Shown here: in pieces, positions 50,933 to 58,624 of the stretch
Position numbering within the stretch: position 1 is the stretch's first letter
How the letters are laid out: each line of letters opens with the position of its first letter
Assembly: GCA_025517485.1 (NCBI GenBank)
Contig: JAOPKB010000010.1
Coordinates: 1 to 64,000 of the forward strand
DNA length: 64,000 nt
Direction of reading: 5' to 3'
From: Natronoglomus mannanivorans
GTDB taxonomy: Archaea > Halobacteriota > Halobacteria > Halobacteriales > Natrialbaceae
The notes under the pieces: generated by a model
What the model saw: only the letters and a program-made list of their open reading frames with translations
Database searches by the model: none
Told to the model about the DNA's origin: nothing
Position numbers and translations under genes: made by a program

Positions 50933-50956
50933 CTATTATTATGGAGGTGGTAAGCC
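50933..50956 (-). promoter_or_regulatory. composite promoter of the GT2 gene
   Basis: Minus strand: GCTTACCACCTCC followed by ATAATAATAG at the 12-nt register; first A of the box is 34 nt from the start codon. Confidence 0.7.
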
Positions 50957-50997
50957 TGGTCGAAGACGGTGAGACCGCCGGTCTCGTCGGAAGCCGG

Positions 50998-52494
50998 TCA
51001 CCGGAAGTCGCGGACCCCGTCGGGAAACGAGTTGTTCTTGAGGACGACGTCTCCCGCACCGCCGGTAAGTCGAATCGACGATCCCGATTCGGCGCTCGCG
51101 TACGTCTCCTCGATCCAACCGTCGTCGCCGGAGACGGCGATCGGATCGTTGGTGGTCTCGAACGCACAGTTGTACACCATGTAATCGTCTCCTCTGAGCA
51201 ACAGCGCACGGCGGCGATCCGGACCGGGCTGGTCGATCTCGAGGTGACGGAAGTTACACCCGTCGCGCTCGCAGTAGATCGCGTGCTGGACCGGTGAGCC
51301 ACCGGCGTCGCCCGTGATTCGGACGTTCTGGACGCCGACCTCGCCGGCGTCGGTGCCGAGGATCTTGATCGCGTTGCCGCTCGTGTCGATGTCGATGTCG
51401 ACGTCTTCGATGTACGTCGGCCCGGTCTGTGAGTTGACCCGAATCGCCGTCGTCGGATTCGTGCCGCTGACGGTGATTCTGGTGTCTCTGATCGCGGCGC
51501 CGTCGAGGTCGTTCATGAGTCGAATCGCGTTCCCGTTCGGACGTGTCATGTGAACGTCGACGTCCTCGACGGTGATCCAGTTCCCGTAGTCGAGTCGAAT
51601 CGGGAGCTGGCGTGTATCGTAATCGGGAGGCTGGTTGACCGCAGCGACGGCACCCGTGATCCGTCCGCTAGAGACGCCGAGCCGGATCGACGCCGTTTCG
51701 CTGTTTTCGTACCAGCCGCGGTCGACGACGACACGTCCGTTCGGAGCACCGACGTACAGGCCAGTCCCCGGAAACCCCCCGAGAACGCAGCTCTCGTATC
51801 GGAGATTCCCGCGGTGGTAGTGGTTGGTCAGAATCCCCGTGGGTCCGTGCCACATGTTGCCCGCGTTCGGCGTCTCGTCGGGATGGAGGCCGCCGTCGAA
51901 CGCTCGAAAGCGTCTGACGACGCCGGAGCCGTTCGGGTCGGTGATAGTGAACAGACCGGGACCCCACGTCCCGCTGTCGTGGAGCCCGTGGATGTAGACG
52001 TCCTGGACGAAGAGCCCGTCGGTCACCTCGCCGTTGAGGACCCTGATCCCGGTGTCGGGCGCGGTTTGATCGACGCGAAACCCTTCGACGCGGAGGTCGC
52101 GTCCCGGATTTTCGTGCGTTCCGAGCCGAAAGAGCCGATAACGTGGACCGTCGAAGTCGTGGTAGTTCGCCGGCACCAGCGTCGCGTCGCCGCCGACCAT
52201 CCCGAAGTTCCGGAAGTTCGTAAACCGGAACTGACTGTCCATGTAGTATCGCCCCGACGGAAACCTGAGAAGTGTATCGTCACCCGCGTGTTCGCGAAGC
52301 ACCGGCGTGATCGGCTCGTTTCCCCCGTTGTCCGCACCGGCGTCGACGACGTCGACGACCGTCCGATACTGATCCTCGAGTGACCAGGCCGAGGCCGTGC
52401 CGGCCAGGGCGAGCGAACCGAGGCCGGCGACCGTCGCGTGTTTGAGAAACCCTCTCCGACTATAGTTCGACTGTGAAGCGCTCTCTCGAGTCAC
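50998..52494 (-). CDS. secreted right-handed beta-helix protein (copy 1)
   Basis: 498 residues. Tat signal 'SRRGFLKHATVAGLGSLAL' and cleavage near 'GTASAWS'. The mature part is a pectate-lyase-like beta helix with repeated 'VRITGDAGG'-type rungs and the conserved 'ANYHDFDGPRYRLFRLG' and 'HDSGTWGPGLF'. It is homologous to 62234-63865 over the whole length. Such proteins bind or cleave acidic polysaccharides outside the cell, for example lyase or epimerase activity on uronates; no catalytic triad can be assigned with certainty. Composite promoter with box at -33. Confidence 0.83.
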   Translation of the reverse strand: MTRESASQSNYSRRGFLKHATVAGLGSLALAGTASAWSLEDQYRTVVDVVDAGADNGGNEPITPVLREHAGDDTLLRFPSGRYYMDSQFRFTNFRNFGMVGGDATLVPANYHDFDGPRYRLFRLGTHENPGRDLRVEGFRVDQTAPDTGIRVLNGEVTDGLFVQDVYIHGLHDSGTWGPGLFTITDPNGSGVVRRFRAFDGGLHPDETPNAGNMWHGPTGILTNHYHRGNLRYESCVLGGFPGTGLYVGAPNGRVVVDRGWYENSETASIRLGVSSGRITGAVAAVNQPPDYDTRQLPIRLDYGNWITVEDVDVHMTRPNGNAIRLMNDLDGAAIRDTRITVSGTNPTTAIRVNSQTGPTYIEDVDIDIDTSGNAIKILGTDAGEVGVQNVRITGDAGGSPVQHAIYCERDGCNFRHLEIDQPGPDRRRALLLRGDDYMVYNCAFETTNDPIAVSGDDGWIEETYASAESGSSIRLTGGAGDVVLKNNSFPDGVRDFR

Positions 52495-52512
52495 ACTCGG
52501 CTCTCGGTAACT

Positions 52513-52540
52513 GGGGCTCTATATTATCCGGCGTATAAGG
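52513..52540 (-). promoter_or_regulatory. composite promoter of beta-helix gene 1
   Basis: Minus strand: TTCCTTATACGCCG followed by GATAATATAGAGCCCC; 12-nt register; box 33 nt from the ATG. Confidence 0.7.
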
Positions 52541-52699
52541 AAGTGGAACGTCGCTCGCTCGGCGGCGAAACCGAGTGCAACTGTTCGCCGGAGAGACAGG
52601 ATCTTCGACGGCGTTCGGCGGACGAACGGGACGCGAGACCGTCTCAGAGAACACGCTCGAGGGAACCCGCGACTCGAGCGGGACTCGAAAAGAGACGAC

Positions 52700-53818
52700 T
52701 CACGCGCTGTCGACTTCGCAGAGCGCGAGTCGCCAGTTCGATTCGTCCGTGAGCCGGCGTCCCGAACGCGTCCAGTCGCTCGGGTTCGCACCCGCCGGAC
52801 GAACGACGTGTGTCGACGACGAGGAAATCCACCGGAGGGGCGCTCGCGAGTCGCTGTGGAAGCCGCGCGCGTTCAACACTGATCGCGGGATCACTCCGCC
52901 GGGGGCGACGACGACGTCAGCGTCCTCGTTCGTCCGGAGAATATCGTCGAGGAGCCTCGAGAGTGCGGCCGTTCGCCGTGAGTTCGAATCGAGGCTCCGT
53001 TCCGTATCCGCCAACGGAAGCACGTCGACGATCCGGACGGTAGTCGATCCGCTCGTTCGCTCCCGTCGACCGTAGACGACCGCAGCGACGGGTGTCTCGG
53101 CGTGGGTCGCGACGACCGTCCGATACGACCAGTGTGGGTTCTCGAATCGCCACTCGTAGAACGTCTCGTCGCGGACGACGTGAAACTGCGAGACGGTCTC
53201 GGACCCGGCGAGCATCGAGAGTACCGTCGGCGGGACGTGATCGTGTCGAACGACGTCGAACCCGCCAGTCGAGTCGGCGAGTCGATCTCTGACCGAGGTA
53301 TAGCCTCGAGCGAGCGCGCGGGCGACCGATTCGACCGGCCAGGGTTGTGACAGCCATATCGCCGGATTCTGCACGCGATAATACGTTTCCTGCGTGGAGA
53401 CGATCTCCCACCCTAACTCGAGGTTCCCCGGAAGCGATCGGTGGTTCGGGAAGTTGAAGAACAGGTCGACGTCGTCGTACCACTCGAGCGCTCGTTCGGT
53501 CATCCGCGTGAAAATGCCCTGTCGCTGGTGGTCGGGATGAACCATCGAATCACACGGCTGGAAGGCGTCGTATCTGTCGGTCCCCGCCGCGACGGTGAGC
53601 GGGAAGAAGGCTCGCGCACCGACGAGTTCGGAATCCGAATTTGAACCTGAATCACGTTCCGCGACCACGATCGGGACGTGGTCGACGTACGGGTTCTGTT
53701 CGTACTTCCACGCGAACCACTCGGCACCCATCTCCCCGCCCAGTACCTCCTCGAACAGGGCGAGAAAACCGTCTCTATCCGCCGGTTCGTACCGTCGAAT
53801 TTCGTACGAGTCGGTCAT
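52700..53818 (-). CDS. GNAT-family acetyltransferase (Eis-like)
   Basis: 372 residues. N-terminal GNAT core with 'RRYEPADRDGFLALFEEVLG', 'DSMVHPDHQRQGIFTRMTER' (acetyl-CoA loop 'RQGIF') and a second, degenerate acyltransferase-like half ending 'CEVDSA'. Probably transfers an acetyl or other acyl group to an amino sugar of the glycan. Five bases after the deacetylase gene, so the two are likely cotranscribed: one removes, the other adds acyl groups. Confidence 0.83.
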   Translation of the reverse strand: MTDSYEIRRYEPADRDGFLALFEEVLGGEMGAEWFAWKYEQNPYVDHVPIVVAERDSGSNSDSELVGARAFFPLTVAAGTDRYDAFQPCDSMVHPDHQRQGIFTRMTERALEWYDDVDLFFNFPNHRSLPGNLELGWEIVSTQETYYRVQNPAIWLSQPWPVESVARALARGYTSVRDRLADSTGGFDVVRHDHVPPTVLSMLAGSETVSQFHVVRDETFYEWRFENPHWSYRTVVATHAETPVAAVVYGRRERTSGSTTVRIVDVLPLADTERSLDSNSRRTAALSRLLDDILRTNEDADVVVAPGGVIPRSVLNARGFHSDSRAPLRWISSSSTHVVRPAGANPSDWTRSGRRLTDESNWRLALCEVDSA

Positions 53819-53822
53819 CGAA

Positions 53823-54764
53823 TCACTCCGTCGAATTTACTCCGACATCGGCTTCACACCGTACGCTGTCGGCGATTTCGGCCATCGTTTCGACCCTCAC
53901 GTCACTGGTTTCGCGTTTCCGATCGAGGTATCGGACGATCGAGGCCAGCCGGTCGTGGTGTCGTGCGGTTCGAATATCGTGTGGGTGAAGCCACAGGTGC
54001 AAGACGCCGTCGGTTTCTGCAACCCGGTCGATTCCGGCTTTGGCCTGCCTGACCACGGGATCCTCCCCCATCACGGAGAGGTATTTCCCGTACGTTCGAC
54101 CGATGTTGAACAGGTAGAGGGAGGCGGGAACGTTGACTAACCCGTACTCGTCGAGGTGCGGCTCGACGATCGGGGGTGTCGGTTTCCCGAGGGCGGCGCT
54201 CGAGAGCTTTCTCGCCTGAAACTCCCACGGGCGTTTCGAGAGTCGCGCCGGATTGACGCCGCGATAACAGCCGAAGCCGTGTTCTGCGAGTCTATCCCGA
54301 TAGCGAACCCGATTGACTGGAAAGACGAACGACGTGAGATCGAATCCGCGGCGGGCCCCGGCGTCGGCGCAGTGTGCGAGTTCACGGCTCGCGAACTCGG
54401 CGTCCACGCACTCGTGCTGGAAATGAACGTGCGTGAAACCGTGGCTGGCGAGTTCGTGGTCGACGGAGGCGGTCGCGATCTCGTCGACGAGGTCGGGTCC
54501 GAACCAGACGTCGTGCGGGGAGAGGGCTCCGGCAGAACGCGTACAGCAGCGTTCGTCGGCGGGATGTCCGAGATGGCGCTCCGTACACGAGTCCAAGAAC
54601 AGGTGCCCGGTGATCGCCCACGTGGCCGGAACGTCGTACGAATCGAACAGGCGCCGGAGGCGCGAGCAGTTCTCGCGCGCGTTTCGAAGACGCTCTTCTG
54701 GAAGGGATCTGTCGTGAAACCCCCATCCGAGTTCCATATCCAGCGAGATGACGACTGTCCCCAT
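53823..54764 (-). CDS. CE4/NodB-type polysaccharide deacetylase, cytoplasmic
   Basis: 313 residues without signal peptide. Motif 1 'VISLDMELGWGF', motif with 'HELASHGFTHVHF' for the metal-binding histidines, and 'WLHPHDIR' near the end are typical for the CE4 barrel of the PIG-L/wzx-neighbour type found in polysaccharide loci. Acts on a lipid-linked or nucleotide-bound amino sugar before export. Preceded by a small open frame three bases upstream, followed by the GNAT gene. Confidence 0.85.
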   Translation of the reverse strand: MGTVVISLDMELGWGFHDRSLPEERLRNARENCSRLRRLFDSYDVPATWAITGHLFLDSCTERHLGHPADERCCTRSAGALSPHDVWFGPDLVDEIATASVDHELASHGFTHVHFQHECVDAEFASRELAHCADAGARRGFDLTSFVFPVNRVRYRDRLAEHGFGCYRGVNPARLSKRPWEFQARKLSSAALGKPTPPIVEPHLDEYGLVNVPASLYLFNIGRTYGKYLSVMGEDPVVRQAKAGIDRVAETDGVLHLWLHPHDIRTARHHDRLASIVRYLDRKRETSDVRVETMAEIADSVRCEADVGVNSTE

Positions 54765-54767
54765 CGG

Positions 54768-54995
54768 TTAGAGACGGTTCTTGCCGGTGACGTTCGCCGA
54801 GCGATCGCTCGGTGCGGTCGACTCGGTTTCTCCGCCCCGCCCGACATCGGTCGCGTCGGTCGTCCGGTACCCGCCCTCGAGTGACCACCTCGAGGTCGGT
54901 CCGGTCCCGGGGAGCGACCCGCGGCCGTCGAGTGTCGAGTTGGTTCGGGACGCGTGTCGACGCTCCGGTGGCCGGAAAGCACTCTCTCGAATCAC
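54768..54995 (-). CDS. small open reading frame of 75 codons, possible leaderless gene
   Basis: 'MIRESAFRPPERRHASRTNS...' ending 'GKNRL', three bases before the deacetylase start (TAA-ccg-ATG). G or C is at the third position in about 79% of codons, as in real genes here, and the ATG is 33 nt behind the composite promoter, like the other nearly leaderless genes. No domain is recognised and hydrophobic residues are few. Alternative: it is part of a long untranslated leader. Confidence 0.4.
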   Translation of the reverse strand: MIRESAFRPPERRHASRTNSTLDGRGSLPGTGPTSRWSLEGGYRTTDATDVGRGGETESTAPSDRSANVTGKNRL

Positions 54996-55015
54996 GCGCT
55001 ACTCTCCGTCGGTGA

Positions 55016-55041
55016 GCTACTATACTATCCATCAGATAAGG
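55016..55041 (-). promoter_or_regulatory. composite promoter of the deacetylase-GNAT unit
   Basis: Minus strand: TTCCTTATCTGATG followed by GATAGTATAG, 12-nt register. 33 nt to the small open frame and 264 nt to the deacetylase ATG. Confidence 0.65.
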
Positions 55042-55182
55042 AAGCGGGAACGTATCGTCTCCATCGTGAAGACGGCTCACAACTGTTTCTGGGACCTCAC
55101 AGACGAAATGGATGTGAAAATGGACAATCCCGTCGTCACGAACGCCACCCGAACAGCACCGAGGTAAGACAGGCACGAAGAC

Positions 55183-55208
55183 GGGCTAAGTACTCTATAA
55201 GGAAGTAA
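55183..55208 (+). promoter_or_regulatory. weak composite promoter match of the CE4-like lipoprotein
   Basis: GCTAAGTACTCTATAAGGAAG about 41 nt before the ATG at 55238. Box 1 deviates (TAAG instead of TTA) and the register is one off, so I rate it lower. Confidence 0.4.
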
Positions 55209-55237
55209 CGAGGGGCGATACGCAGTAAACGATCACT

Positions 55238-56563
55238 ATGACCAACCGACGATCGTTCCTGACTGCGGCCAGTTCGATCGGGGTAGCGAGCCTCGCAGGC
55301 TGTCTCGCCGACGTGAACGTCCTGGACGAGAGCGGCGAATCCGAGACGTTGACGGACTCGGGAGCCGATCCCGACGAGAACTCGAGCGCGGATCCGAACG
55401 AAACGGAGAGCGAATCGGACGACGAACCGGATTCGGACGAGTCGACCGACGAACTCGACCACCTCCCCGGTGAGACGATCGTCGACTTCGAAGACCTCGA
55501 CAGCTGGATCGGGATGGCCGGGCAGGGCCGCATCGTCGACGAGGACGACGACGTCTACGCCGGCTCCCGGTCCGCCCGAATCACGGCCGAGGAGGGAATC
55601 GACTACGCGGCCACCTACCGGACGTACTCGGACGGGCTCGACCTCAGCGGAAAGAACCTCTCGCTCGCGGTCAAGTACACGGGACGAGACCAGTTCGACC
55701 TCACCGTCCAACTGCTGGCGCCGAACTCCCAGAACGTCCTCAGCTTCCGGCGGTCGCTGACCGGGCCGGCCGACGCCTGGCAGCGCGTCGACCTCGGTGT
55801 CAACGCCGTCGACACCCAGCCCGACCTCCAGAACGTCCAGGAGATCCGCATCATCGGCCGCCGTCGAGGAGACGAGAGCGGCGATATCGAGTTCCTCGTC
55901 GACGACCTCCGTGCGGTCGACCGCCCCGACCGCGGCGCCGTGCTGTTGCTCTTCGACGCCACGCTCGAGTCCCACTACACGACGGCGTTCGAGATCACTG
56001 AGGAGTTCGGTTACCCCGGCGTCGAAGCCGTGATCCCGGAAGCAGTCGGCGAGAGTGGCCGGCTCACGCTCGATCAAATGCGCGAACTGGACGACGCCGG
56101 CTGGGACATGGTCGCCCGACCGCGGACCGGGGCGCAGTTCCTCCACGAGTTCTCGACGGAACAACAGGAGGGGCTGATCCGACGGACGAAGGCGTATCTC
56201 GAGAACCGGGGCTTCGAGGACGGCGCTCGACACTTCGTCACGCCGAAGAACCTCATCCAGGCCGAAGCGATGGAGTTCGTCCGCGAGTACCACGAGCAGG
56301 CGTTCCGCTTCGGCGGCGCACCGAACACGATTCCGACGAGCGACCCACACAACCTCGGGACGTTCGGTGGGACCGGCAGTGCCACCAGACACTTCGTCGA
56401 CATGGCCGCTCAGTACGACCAGTTAGCGGTGTTGCGCTTCGAGGAAATCGGCGACGGAGAGGGCGCCTTCGACGAGGACGAGTTCCGCGAATTGCTCGAG
56501 CACATCGACGAGAAGGACGTGGACGTCGTGAGCGCGAGTGACCTGTTGGAGCGAGACGCGTAG
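55238..56563 (+). CDS. Tat lipoprotein, CE4-like but degenerate
   Basis: 441 residues: Tat signal 'NRRSFLTAASSIG' and lipobox 'LAGCLAD', acidic linker (about 30-75), jelly-roll domain (about 80-230) and a NodB-like fold (about 235-440). It aligns with 47215-48585, but the motif-1 pair 'CWDDG' reads 'LFDATLES' and the histidine motif 'VMHGTH' reads 'MVARPRTG'. The metal site is therefore gone. It may bind the glycan without hydrolysis. Divergent from the deacetylase-GNAT unit. Confidence 0.82.
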   Translation: MTNRRSFLTAASSIGVASLAGCLADVNVLDESGESETLTDSGADPDENSSADPNETESESDDEPDSDESTDELDHLPGETIVDFEDLDSWIGMAGQGRIVDEDDDVYAGSRSARITAEEGIDYAATYRTYSDGLDLSGKNLSLAVKYTGRDQFDLTVQLLAPNSQNVLSFRRSLTGPADAWQRVDLGVNAVDTQPDLQNVQEIRIIGRRRGDESGDIEFLVDDLRAVDRPDRGAVLLLFDATLESHYTTAFEITEEFGYPGVEAVIPEAVGESGRLTLDQMRELDDAGWDMVARPRTGAQFLHEFSTEQQEGLIRRTKAYLENRGFEDGARHFVTPKNLIQAEAMEFVREYHEQAFRFGGAPNTIPTSDPHNLGTFGGTGSATRHFVDMAAQYDQLAVLRFEEIGDGEGAFDEDEFRELLEHIDEKDVDVVSASDLLERDA

Positions 56564-56609
56564 ACCTCGAGACGGTCTCGGTGCGTGGGGTCGATCGGCT
56601 GAAAATCCG

Positions 56610-57704
56610 CTACAGTTCGAATTCTCCGTCGACGATACTGCGAGCGATCGTCGACACGTACTCGATGTAGGGTCCCCGGTCGGCCTCCGCTCCGGCTTCG
56701 ACCTGATGGCGATCGAGATCCGCCCAGACCGTCGCGAGCATGAACGCCGCGAGCGCTCTGTAGAACCGGTCGTGCTCGAAGGAGAATCCGGTTCCGTCCT
56801 CGTATCGGTCGACCAACTCCCGTCGGCTCGGACTGCCGGGCTCGGCGGTAAACGGAGCGAGCCCGTGGTCGTTTATCTCTCGCAGTTCTCGTAACGCGCC
56901 TTCATTCGAATACCGCGCCTCGAGTCCGTCGAGCGGCGGCGTCGGATCGCCGTCGTCTCGCCATCGAAGCAACAGGTAGCCGAGTTCGGTCAACGGATCG
57001 CCGAGAAACGCCGTTTCCCAGTCGAGAACGCCGGCGATCTCGGGCCGGTCCACGCCCGCGAACAGGACGTTGCTGGGTCTGTAATCACCGTGGACGAGCG
57101 CCGTCTCCGAGTCGGATGGAGCGTTTCGCTCTAACCACTCCGCGACGTCCCAGAGTCCGGGGAGATCGCATCCGGTCACCGTCGTCGCCGCCTCCAGTCG
57201 GGCGGTGGACCGAGCGAGCTGGTCCCGCGGGGTCGCCCGATCACAGACGTCCGTGAAGGGCTCTACGTCCACCGAGTGAAGGTCGGCGAGCGTCTCGATC
57301 AGGCGAGTCGCCAGCCGCTCGCGGGAGTCCGGATTCCGAAATCGCTCGGGCGGGTGAGAACCGAGTGGAATCGACACCCCGTCGATATGCGTCATCACCA
57401 GAAACGGGTCGCCGATAACCGACTCGTCCGCACAGACAAGTACCGGCGCAGGGGCGGGTACCGGCGTCTCCTCGAGTCGTTCCATCACCCCGTACTCCCC
57501 GGTCAGGTCGTTGAACGCCTCGGTGTGTCGCAGCTTGTTCGGTCGCCGCAAAACGTACGCGTTCTCCGCGTTCGCGGTCGAAATCGCGATGGAGAGGTTG
57601 AGTCCGTCGTGGAGAACCTCGGTTTCGACCGCGTTCACGCCCAACTCCGCCGAAAGGTAGGATTCGAGCGCCGCAATGTCGATATCCGCACCGGTTCCAG
57701 CCAT
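56610..57704 (-). CDS. APH-like phosphotransferase (aminoglycoside/sugar kinase fold)
   Basis: About 364 residues from the ATG at 57704 ('MAGTGADIDIAALESYLSAE'); ATG 57743 is possible. Kinase motifs: 'VHGDYRPSNVLF' (catalytic loop) and 'GVLDWETAFLGDP' (metal-binding Asp). 'YVLRRPNKLRH' holds the ATP-binding Lys/Arg. Relatives phosphorylate small molecules or act with acyl-CoA dehydrogenases. In this place a sugar or amino-sugar kinase is plausible. Divergent from the SDR gene with a very short intergenic region. Confidence 0.82.
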   Translation of the reverse strand: MAGTGADIDIAALESYLSAELGVNAVETEVLHDGLNLSIAISTANAENAYVLRRPNKLRHTEAFNDLTGEYGVMERLEETPVPAPAPVLVCADESVIGDPFLVMTHIDGVSIPLGSHPPERFRNPDSRERLATRLIETLADLHSVDVEPFTDVCDRATPRDQLARSTARLEAATTVTGCDLPGLWDVAEWLERNAPSDSETALVHGDYRPSNVLFAGVDRPEIAGVLDWETAFLGDPLTELGYLLLRWRDDGDPTPPLDGLEARYSNEGALRELREINDHGLAPFTAEPGSPSRRELVDRYEDGTGFSFEHDRFYRALAAFMLATVWADLDRHQVEAGAEADRGPYIEYVSTIARSIVDGEFEL

Positions 57705-57785
57705 ACCCCCAACGTGACGTCCCATTTTAATAAAGGAATTCATACATCCCGAAATCGTTATTTGTGGTCTCGCGACAGAACCGCT

Positions 57786-58529
57786 ATGGATCTGACAGAT
57801 CGCGTCGCGGTAGTAACCGGAGCGTCTTCGGGAATCGGCGAGGCGACGGCCAGAGCGTTGGCGCGCGAGGGGTGTGCCGTCGTCCTAGCAGCCCGCCGCG
57901 AGGACCGACTGGAGCGGATTGCCAGCGAGATCGAGAGCGAACTTGGACTCGGGGAAGAGGACGGGGACGGAGAGGAAGAGAAACGAACGCTCGTCGTTCC
58001 GACGGACGTCGCCGACGAGGACGACGTCGCGTCGCTGATCGAGAGGACGCAGGAGGTGTTCGGTCGGATCGATATCCTCGTGAACAACGCCGGCATCCTC
58101 CGTTCGGATCCCGTCGCGGACGCCGACAGGGCTGACCTCCAGAAGCAGGTCCAGGTCAATCTGCTCGGGACGATGAACACGACCCACGCGGCGTTGCCGG
58201 CCGTGCTCGAGTCGGGCGGTGGCGACATCGTCGCGGTCTCGTCGATGAACGTTCGGTATCCCGCCGAGAAGGGGAGCGCGTACACGGCGTCGAAATGCGG
58301 TGTCAACGGGTTCTGTCGATCCCTGCGCAAGGAGATGAGCGACGAGGATGTCCGCGTGACGATCGTCATGCCGGGGCCGGTCGCGAGCGAGATGAACGAC
58401 TGGGAGCAGTGGGACGGTCGGCCGCTGAATCCCGCCGACGTCGCGGAGGCGATCGTGTTCGCCGTCTCCCGTCCCGCGCACGTAGAACTGCCCGAGATAA
58501 CCGTCAACACGACGGACAAACTCGGGTAG
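57786..58529 (+). CDS. SDR-family oxidoreductase
   Basis: 247 residues. NAD(P)-binding 'TGASSGIGEATARALAREG', 'NNAGIL', catalytic 'SSMN...YTASKCG' (Ser-Tyr-Lys) with 'PGPVASEM'. A low-complexity acidic insert (about 60-70, 'GLGEEDGDGEEE') sits after the helix following 'RLERIASEIESEL'. Reduces or oxidises a keto or hydroxy group of a small metabolite, possibly a sugar. ATG at 57786. Followed by the convergent flippase. Confidence 0.9.
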   Translation: MDLTDRVAVVTGASSGIGEATARALAREGCAVVLAARREDRLERIASEIESELGLGEEDGDGEEEKRTLVVPTDVADEDDVASLIERTQEVFGRIDILVNNAGILRSDPVADADRADLQKQVQVNLLGTMNTTHAALPAVLESGGGDIVAVSSMNVRYPAEKGSAYTASKCGVNGFCRSLRKEMSDEDVRVTIVMPGPVASEMNDWEQWDGRPLNPADVAEAIVFAVSRPAHVELPEITVNTTDKLG

Positions 58530-58624
58530 TGGCCGTCACGCTGTCTCTCTCTCTCTCTCTCCGCTCTATTCGGCACCTGTTTCGACGAAGTTCGAATGAT
58601 CGGTACCCGACGTGGTTCCGTCAG

